Source of the DNA: Oasisia sp. SBJ-2009
Lineage: Eukaryota > Annelida > Polychaeta > Sabellida > Siboglinidae
DNA: 64,000 nucleotides
Assembly (NCBI GenBank): GCA_964017155.1
Contig: OZ024862.1
Span: forward strand, 44,934,962 to 44,998,961
Direction: 5' to 3'
Positions 63,781 through 64,000 of the stretch are shown here, one piece after another. Both the position numbers and the translations under genes were made by a program. Under the pieces are notes generated by a model, which ran no database searches, was not told the origin of the DNA, and saw only the letters and a program-made list of their open reading frames with translations. How positions within the stretch are numbered: the stretch's first letter is position 1; each line of letters starts with the position of its first letter.

Positions 63781-63788
63781 TATATAAG
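63781..63788 (+). promoter_or_regulatory. Duplicate TATA box
   Basis: TATATAAG in the same context as 56693-56700. Homology between copies stops a few bases later, so what it now drives lies at or beyond the window end. Confidence 0.45.
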
Positions 63789-63800
63789 GGTAGTGACGCT

Positions 63801-63990
63801 GTCGCGCTTACATTTTTCCGATCGTTAAAACCTTTCCGATTGACGTTTCTGCGCATGCGCGTATCTAGGGGATAAACGTAAGCGCTACCTACGATGGTCG
63901 CGCTTACATTTTTCCGACCGTTAAAAACGTTCCGATTGACGTTTCTGCGCATGCGCGCATCTAGAGGCGCGCGCGTCAGAGCTAGCTAGC
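63801..63990. promoter_or_regulatory. 96-bp tandem repeat with NRF1-like palindromes
   Basis: GTCGCGCTTACATTTTTCCG recurs at offset 96 (63801 and 63897). Each unit ends with TGCGCATGCGCG (63850-63861 and 63946-63957), fitting the NRF1 consensus. CpG-rich. Confidence 0.6.
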
Positions 63991-64000
63991 AACGAAGGTT

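Larger units (their letters stand above)
58493..63790 (+). repeat. Tandem segmental duplication, copy 2
   Basis: Second copy of 51420-56705, starting within the last EGF repeat and ending just after TATATAAG. Differences include the 61-nt EGF-gene duplication, an 86-bp LINE tail insertion and changed splice sites. Confidence 0.93.

Overview
The window is animal nuclear DNA. Coding segments are split by GT/AG introns, C2H2 zinc-finger arrays use animal linkers, there is an EGF/fucolectin-type extracellular protein and an allantoinase, and intergenic DNA is AT-rich and packed with non-LTR retrotransposons, foldback and TIR elements and very long (TA)n tracts. A marine invertebrate is the most natural guess, but I cannot name a species. 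I see no prokaryotic, organellar or viral segment.

Layout. 1-9.3 kb: the 3' part of a LINE whose tail has grown into about 930 bp of (ATACAG)n; a decayed zinc-finger array (copy A); about 1 kb of (TA)n; a foldback element with tandem 15-bp terminal repeats and a 9-bp target duplication. 9.9-22.5 kb (minus strand): an eight-exon gene encoding a Ty3/gypsy- or Ginger-type integrase with an intact HHCC finger and DD35E triad. Its first exon lies next to a GC-rich promoter with NRF1-like palindromes. Its 9.1-kb first intron holds a decayed LINE and two related foldback elements. Exon 7 carries an apparent 1-nt frameshift.

23-34 kb: AT-rich palindromic DNA, dispersed repeats that each carry a CTCF-like motif, a hAT-like element full of TACTCGAGTA palindromes, and little coding sequence. 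33.6-40.4 kb: a nest of LINEs, one of which is split by a 3.2-kb TIR transposon that excises in silico to restore the reading frame. 42-50 kb: a 136-bp tandem repeat, a larger zinc-finger pseudogene (copy B, a duplicate of copy A) and a TIR element.

50.6-64 kb (plus strand): a nearly perfect 315-bp inverted repeat abuts a tandem duplication (51420-56705 and 58493-63790). Each copy holds the 3' end of an EGF/fucolectin-type gene, four 3'-terminal allantoinase exons and a TATA promoter. The single-exon EGF/fucolectin gene lies between the copies. The two allantoinase copies have lost different splice sites, and the gene in the middle has a 61-nt internal duplication that puts its transmembrane tail out of frame. 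The functional themes are transposon domestication, nested insertion and early decay after duplication.
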